In this document: in pieces, positions 6,769-9,594 of the stretch | Layout of the letters: each line of letters starts with the position of its first letter | How positions within the stretch are numbered: position 1 is the stretch's first letter | Source of the DNA: Methylomarinum sp. | Lineage (GTDB): Bacteria > Pseudomonadota > Gammaproteobacteria > Methylococcales > Methylomonadaceae | Direction of reading: 5' to 3' | Assembly (NCBI GenBank): GCA_013139755.1 | Contig: WTAG01000398.1 | Span: 1 to 9,594, forward strand | DNA length: 9,594 nt | Notes under the pieces: model-generated | Databases searched by the model: none | What the model saw: only the letters and a program-made list of their open reading frames with translations | What the model was told of the DNA's origin: nothing | Position numbers and translations under genes: made by a program

Positions 6769-7854
6769 ATGAACATTAAAATTTTATCCACCCTCTTATT
6801 TATTATGAGTGCTTTCTTATCAGGATGTGCTGAATCTCAACTATCCACCCAAAATAATCAAGAAACAACCTTGTCTGTTGCTACCTTTGCTGGCGGTTGT
6901 TTCTGGTGTGTTGAGTCTGATTTTGAGAAAGTAGTAGGCGTGCATCAGGTGATTTCTGGTTATAGTGGTGGGGCAGTTGCCAACCCCAGTTATAAACAGG
7001 TTTCTGCTGGATCGACAGAGCATGTAGAAGCGGTTCAAGTTTATTATGATCCAAAGAAAATACAGTATACAGATCTACTACAGGCATTTTGGCGACAAAT
7101 AAACCCAACGGATAATGAAGGGCAATTTGTTGATCGCGGTAAACATTATCGCCCAGTCATTTTTTATCACAATAAAGAACAACAGCAAAGCGCGGAACAG
7201 TCTATAACCAACCTTCAAGAGTCAGACCGTTATGAAGCACCCATTAATACAGAAATTTCTGCTTTTAAGAGCTTTTATCCAGCAGAAGATTATCATCAGG
7301 ATTATTACAAGAAGAATCCAATTCGTTATAAATACTATCGTTTTAGATCAGGTCGAGACCAGTATCTTACAGAAATATGGGGGGACGATTTACATATAAA
7401 GCCCAAGCAGAAATACTCTAAGCCAGCGGATAGTGTGATACAAGAAAGATTAACACCTCTCCAATATAAAGTGACTCAGAAAGAAGCGACAGAACCGGCC
7501 TTTAACAATCTGTATTGGGATGAAAAAAGAGAAGGTATCTATGTGGATATCGTAAGTGGCGAACCTTTATTTTCGTCTAACCATAAATACAAATCAGGGA
7601 CAGGATGGCCAAGCTTTAGCCAACCGTTAAATGCAGATCATATTGTGGAAAAGACGGACTATTATTTGGTTTATCCAAGAACGGAAGTCCGAAGTAAATT
7701 TGGTGACTCTCATTTAGGTCACTTGTTTACAGACGGGCCTCAACCCACAGGGCTTCGTTATTGTATAAACTCTGCTTCTTTACGGTTTGTTCCTGTCGAT
7801 CAACTACACGCTGAAGGATACAGTGATTATATTGCTAAGTTCTCAACTCAATAA
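6769..7854 (+). CDS. msrAB: Lipoprotein MsrA-MsrB fusion, peptide methionine sulfoxide reductase
   Basis: The 361-residue fusion reduces both S and R methionine sulfoxides in proteins. A lipobox LSGC (C20 lipidated, followed by AE) predicts an outer-membrane lipoprotein facing the periplasm. The MsrA domain, about 36-200, has [10 protein letters not shown] (catalytic C44, second C47), [16 protein letters not shown] and the INPTD block. The MsrB domain, about 222-345, has [35 protein letters not shown] and [11 protein letters not shown] (catalytic C332). The zinc CxxC pairs of many MsrB enzymes are absent, as in PilB-type fusions. The Cys that acts as resolving residue in PilB (SGCGWPSF) is Thr278 here (SGTGWPSF), so MsrB must be recycled differently. 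There is no N-terminal thioredoxin-like domain as in PilB. AGGAAAGG at 6753-6760 is the ribosome site. Placement inside a bufferin operon suggests repair of methionines oxidised under copper stress. Confidence 0.95.
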   Translation: MNIKILSTLLFIMSAFLSGCAESQLSTQNNQETTLSVATFAGGCFWCVESDFEKVVGVHQVISGYSGGAVANPSYKQVSAGSTEHVEAVQVYYDPKKIQYTDLLQAFWRQINPTDNEGQFVDRGKHYRPVIFYHNKEQQQSAEQSITNLQESDRYEAPINTEISAFKSFYPAEDYHQDYYKKNPIRYKYYRFRSGRDQYLTEIWGDDLHIKPKQKYSKPADSVIQERLTPLQYKVTQKEATEPAFNNLYWDEKREGIYVDIVSGEPLFSSNHKYKSGTGWPSFSQPLNADHIVEKTDYYLVYPRTEVRSKFGDSHLGHLFTDGPQPTGLRYCINSASLRFVPVDQLHAEGYSDYIAKFSTQ

Positions 7855-7863
7855 GGAGCAAAA

Positions 7864-8436
7864 ATGTTACACCTTTGTAAGCGCGGAAATGAGGTATGGC
7901 AGACTCGCCAGAAGTCGGACTTTATTGCTCCCTTATTATTAAGACTTTATTTAGTGCCCATTTTCTGGATGGCAGGAACCAAAAAACTAAATTCATTTGA
8001 TTCAACGGTTGCCTGGTTTGCTAATGAAGATTGGGGGCTAGGCTTACCTTTTCCTGAATTAATGGCTTTTTTAGCAACATGGACTGAAGTTCTTGGCGCT
8101 GTTCTATTATTAATTGGCTTGGCTGTGAGTTGGATTACTTTGCCTCTGATGATCACCATGCTGGTTGCTGCTATCACAGTACATTGGAAAAATGGTTGGT
8201 TAGCTATCGCTGAGGGAAGTGGTTTTTTTGCAAACGAACGAACAATGGGAGCAATAGATAAACTAGATAGAGCAAAAGATATTCTTCAACAACAGGGGAA
8301 TTACAGTTGGTTAACGGAAAATGGCAGTTATGTCATTTTGAATAATGGAATTGAATTTTCAGCTACTTATTTTATTATATTATATTATATTATTAGCATT
8401 ATTCTTTATGGGTGGAGGCCGTTTTATAAGTCTTGA
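7864..8436 (+). CDS. hvfX: HvfX-like DoxX-family membrane protein with frameshifted C-terminus
   Basis: As read, the gene encodes 190 residues of the DoxX family, of the long type found with copper-binding RiPP operons (HvfX). Family blocks: LLLRLYLVPIFWMAGTKKL (24-42), WFANEDWGLGLPFPELMAFL (51-70), ATWTEVLGAVLLLIGLA (71-87), LPLMITMLVAAITVHWKNGW (93-112), RAKDILQQQGNYSWLTENGS (136-155) and VILNNGIEFSATYF (157-170). It has several membrane segments and sits in the inner membrane; its exact role in maturation or export is not settled. AGGAG at 7854-7858 gives a strong ribosome site. After residue 170 the frame runs through four ATTAT units and ends in an atypical IILYGWRPFYKS. The expected tail, FFMGGGRFISLDYW and on to a stop at 8483-8485, is present in frame 2. 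The gene is therefore frameshifted; the truncated form may be inactive or partly active. Confidence 0.88.
   Translation: MLHLCKRGNEVWQTRQKSDFIAPLLLRLYLVPIFWMAGTKKLNSFDSTVAWFANEDWGLGLPFPELMAFLATWTEVLGAVLLLIGLAVSWITLPLMITMLVAAITVHWKNGWLAIAEGSGFFANERTMGAIDKLDRAKDILQQQGNYSWLTENGSYVILNNGIEFSATYFIILYYIISIILYGWRPFYKS
8374..8393 (+). repeat. Pentanucleotide tandem repeat (ATTAT)x4 inside hvfX
   Basis: Four perfect ATTAT units occur exactly where the hvfX frame is lost. With two units the gene would read YFIILLALFFMGGGR, the expected family sequence; with five units it is again in frame, five residues longer. Three or four units put the tail out of frame. Slipped-strand mispairing is the likely cause. 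Confidence 0.8.
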
Positions 8437-8485
8437 TTATTGGTTTTTACATTTTTTAAATAAACAGGTACATGATTACGTATAA
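8393..8485 (+). pseudogene. Out-of-frame 3' end of hvfX
   Basis: This segment in frame 2 encodes LALFFMGGGRFISLDYW, then FLHFLNKQVHDYV and a TAA stop. The GGGR-x2-SLDYW block is the conserved end of the long DoxX/HvfX family and has no start of its own. It proves that the ORF upstream was once longer. A restored two-unit gene would encode 203 residues. Confidence 0.82.
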
Positions 8486-8512
8486 GCTTCAGCCAATACT
8501 GAAACGTATAAT
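8478..8512. other. Short direct repeats and a possible -10 after hvfX
   Basis: ACGTATAA occurs at 8478-8485 and again at 8504-8511, with a TTCAG/CTGAA dyad (8488-8492, 8499-8503) between them. TATAAT at 8507-8512 is a perfect -10 hexamer, but no -35 is visible at the right distance. It may be a weak promoter for the downstream DUF1223 gene. Confidence 0.25.
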
Positions 8513-8516
8513 AAGG

Positions 8517-8561
8517 TTGCTCTAAGCCCTCTCCCCACTTGGGGCGAGGGCTTAAGAGCAA
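8517..8561. repeat. Palindromic CCCTCTCC-type intergenic repeat, copy 1
   Basis: A near-perfect hairpin is formed: TTGCTCT-AAGCCCTCtCCCC against GGGGcGAGGGCTTAAGAGCAA with loop ACTT. There is one mismatch (t/c) and one unpaired base. It is strikingly GC-rich for this window and lies between hvfX and the DUF1223 gene. No T run follows on either strand, so it is a structured repeat rather than a classical terminator, though it could still slow transcription or protect the upstream transcript's 3' end. Confidence 0.75.
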
Positions 8562-8612
8562 AACCGTACAACCTCCAATTTAGCTGAAACTCATGGGTAA
8601 TCAGGAACAGGT

Positions 8613-9377
8613 ATGACAATGAATGTTAAAGGTAAACTATTTCTATCAATAGGAATGTTAATATGTTCTACCCACTCTATTTTTGCTAAAGAATTTTCCA
8701 GTTCACCAGAAGCAACCGAACTCATTGAACTTTATACATCTGAAGGGTGTAGTAGCTGCCCTCCTGCTGACAAGTGGCTAAGGCAGCTTAAGTCGAATCC
8801 TCAGTTATTTACAAAATTTATTCCACTGTCGTTTCATGTTGATTATTGGAATCAATTAGGTTGGGAAGATAGGTTTTCAAAAAAACAGCACAGTGATAGA
8901 CAATATCGACATCAAAGAGAAGGCAATATTAGCCAAGTTTATACCCCTGGGTTTGTTGTCAATAATGAAGAGTGGCGAAGTTGGAGATTAGGGCGTTTAT
9001 TCCATTGGCCAGATAGCCAAAAAAAAGTAGGCATTATTAGAGTAGACTACCGCTTAAACAACCTTGAACTCAATATTTTTTTCACACCAGAGATACCCAT
9101 TAATGACAAGCTGTTAGTCATCAATACAGCGATTCTTGGCATGGGATTAACAAGTGATATCAAATTAGGTGAAAATAGAGGCCGTCAATTAAAACATGAC
9201 TTTGTTGTTTTATCACAAAGTCGGTATCAGGTGAAAATAACGAAAGATAAAACTCAATCTTGGCAAGTGCCTCTGTTACCCATTCCTGCAGAGGGACAAA
9301 ACCAATCTGTATTGGTTGTGTGGCTATCAAAAGTCAACTCACAAAATGTCATTCAAGCAACTGGGGGCTATTTATAA
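8613..9377 (+). CDS. Exported DUF1223 thioredoxin-like protein with CSSC motif
   Basis: The 254-residue protein belongs to the DUF1223 family of secreted thioredoxin-like proteins of unknown function. A signal peptide (MNVKGKLFLSIGMLICSTHSIFA|KEF, cleavage after about residue 25) sends it to the periplasm. The family signature ELIELYTSEGCSSCPPADKW follows at once, with a CxxC pair at C46/C49. Further blocks are IPLSFHVDYWNQLGWEDRFS, QREGNISQVYTPGFVVNNEEWR (the cis-proline-type TPGFVV) and, near the end, LVVWLSKV. It may be a thiol-disulfide or metal-handling protein; no reaction is established. AGGA at 8603-8606 serves the ATG at 8613; the ATG at 8619 is an equally plausible start. It lies 128 bases after the next stop of hvfX as read, or after the intact hvfX end at 8485, and a hairpin repeat intervenes, so co-transcription with the bufferin operon is uncertain. 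Confidence 0.88.
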   Translation: MTMNVKGKLFLSIGMLICSTHSIFAKEFSSSPEATELIELYTSEGCSSCPPADKWLRQLKSNPQLFTKFIPLSFHVDYWNQLGWEDRFSKKQHSDRQYRHQREGNISQVYTPGFVVNNEEWRSWRLGRLFHWPDSQKKVGIIRVDYRLNNLELNIFFTPEIPINDKLLVINTAILGMGLTSDIKLGENRGRQLKHDFVVLSQSRYQVKITKDKTQSWQVPLLPIPAEGQNQSVLVVWLSKVNSQNVIQATGGYL

Positions 9378-9594
9378 GTGAATTCCATTGAACTGGTTTT
9401 TTAAATTTTTATACTAAAATATGTAGGAGTAAATAATGTCTCATCAATTATTATGGCTATGTCACCGTTAAGTGTGGATTTTAATATATTAAGATTGCTC
9501 CTTAAGCCCTCTCCTGCTGGAGAGGGTTTGGGTGAGGAGAAAATAAACAGCATGCAATTCAATATTTCTTTTTTTATCTTTTGAATTAATAAGA
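9378..9594. other. Downstream region with repeat and no intact gene
   Basis: No supported gene is seen. AGGAG at 9424-9428 sits well placed before an ATG at 9436, but that frame encodes only MSHQLLWLCHR before a stop at 9469-9471. It may be the remnant of a lost gene start or a chance leader. A weak CCA...TGG dyad followed by T6 at about 9386-9402 could be a poor terminator for the DUF1223 gene. The CCCTCTCC repeat copy 2 lies inside this stretch. Confidence 0.4.
9495..9539. repeat. Palindromic CCCTCTCC-type intergenic repeat, copy 2
   Basis: TTGCTCCTTAAGCCCTCTCC starts this copy, nearly the same as the beginning of copy 1 at 8517. CCCTCTCC (9507-9514) pairs perfectly with GGAGAGGG (9519-9526) around a TGCT loop, and GTTTGGGTGAGGA follows. 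This is the widespread proteobacterial intergenic repeat whose translation (PSPAGEGLGEE) often appears in spurious ORFs. With copy 1 it brackets the DUF1223 gene. Confidence 0.8.

Noticed and set aside
6841..7108. Minus-strand open frames inside msrAB
   Set aside because: They lie wholly within the conserved MsrA coding region and show no family features.
7947..8177. Minus-strand open frame inside hvfX
   Set aside because: It is antisense to conserved DoxX coding sequence, with no ribosome site or domain.
8517..8561. Repeat copy 1 as a rho-independent terminator of the bufferin operon
   Set aside because: The stem is strong but neither strand has a following T run; kept as a structured repeat.
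9453..9584. 43-codon frame beginning MAMSPLSVD
   Set aside because: It runs straight through repeat copy 2 (PSPAGEGLGEE), a well-known source of spurious ORFs, and has no ribosome site.
1..9594. CRISPR array, tRNA or rRNA genes
   Set aside because: No regularly spaced direct repeats, and no tRNA- or rRNA-like segments were recognised on either strand.

Overview
The window is AT-rich (roughly one-third G+C by eye) and carries gammaproteobacterial-type gene content: Gram-negative signal peptides, a lipoprotein MsrAB, an outer-membrane barrel, a GGDEF signalling protein, IS1- and IS4-type insertion remnants and CCCTCTCC-type palindromic repeats. The genus cannot be fixed from the sequence. All recognisable genes lie on the plus strand.

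Layout: (1) 1-289 is the 3' end of a decayed IS1-family insertion sequence. (2) 548-3779 is a tight three-gene unit: an outer-membrane porin-like barrel, a short PstS-like periplasmic protein, and a membrane diguanylate cyclase with periplasmic sensor, HAMP, PAS and GGDEF domains. It looks like an envelope-to-c-di-GMP signalling operon. (3) 3780-4784 is about 1 kb without an intact gene. It holds a 160-bp nested-palindrome element, the decayed 3' end of an IS4-family transposase, and the control region of the next operon. (4) 4785-8436/8485 is a bufferin-type (copper-sequestering RiPP) operon: a six-cysteine secreted precursor (bufA2-like), a DUF692/MNIO iron oxidase (bufB), its DUF2063 partner (bufC), a lipoprotein MsrA-MsrB fusion, and a DoxX-like HvfX membrane protein. 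(5) 8613-9377 encodes an exported DUF1223 thioredoxin-like protein with a CSSC motif, bracketed by two related palindromic repeats. The last 200 bases hold no clear gene.

How the genes work together (family knowledge plus inference): BufB with BufC would modify cysteines of the precursor, which is then exported to bind copper in the periplasm. HvfX is the membrane protein that accompanies such systems, and MsrAB would repair methionine oxidised under metal or oxidative stress. DUF1223 may be an associated envelope thiol protein.

Most notable observations: the hvfX reading frame is broken inside four tandem ATTAT units. The conserved C-terminus (GGGRFISLDYW) lies intact in the next frame, and a change to two or five units would restore it, so this is either a mutation or a phase-variation switch. 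A 59-nt hairpin separates the precursor gene from its maturation enzymes. A sigma-54-like -24/-12 element with a GTTACAtgtTGTAAC palindrome about 108 bases upstream of the predicted start may drive the bufferin operon.
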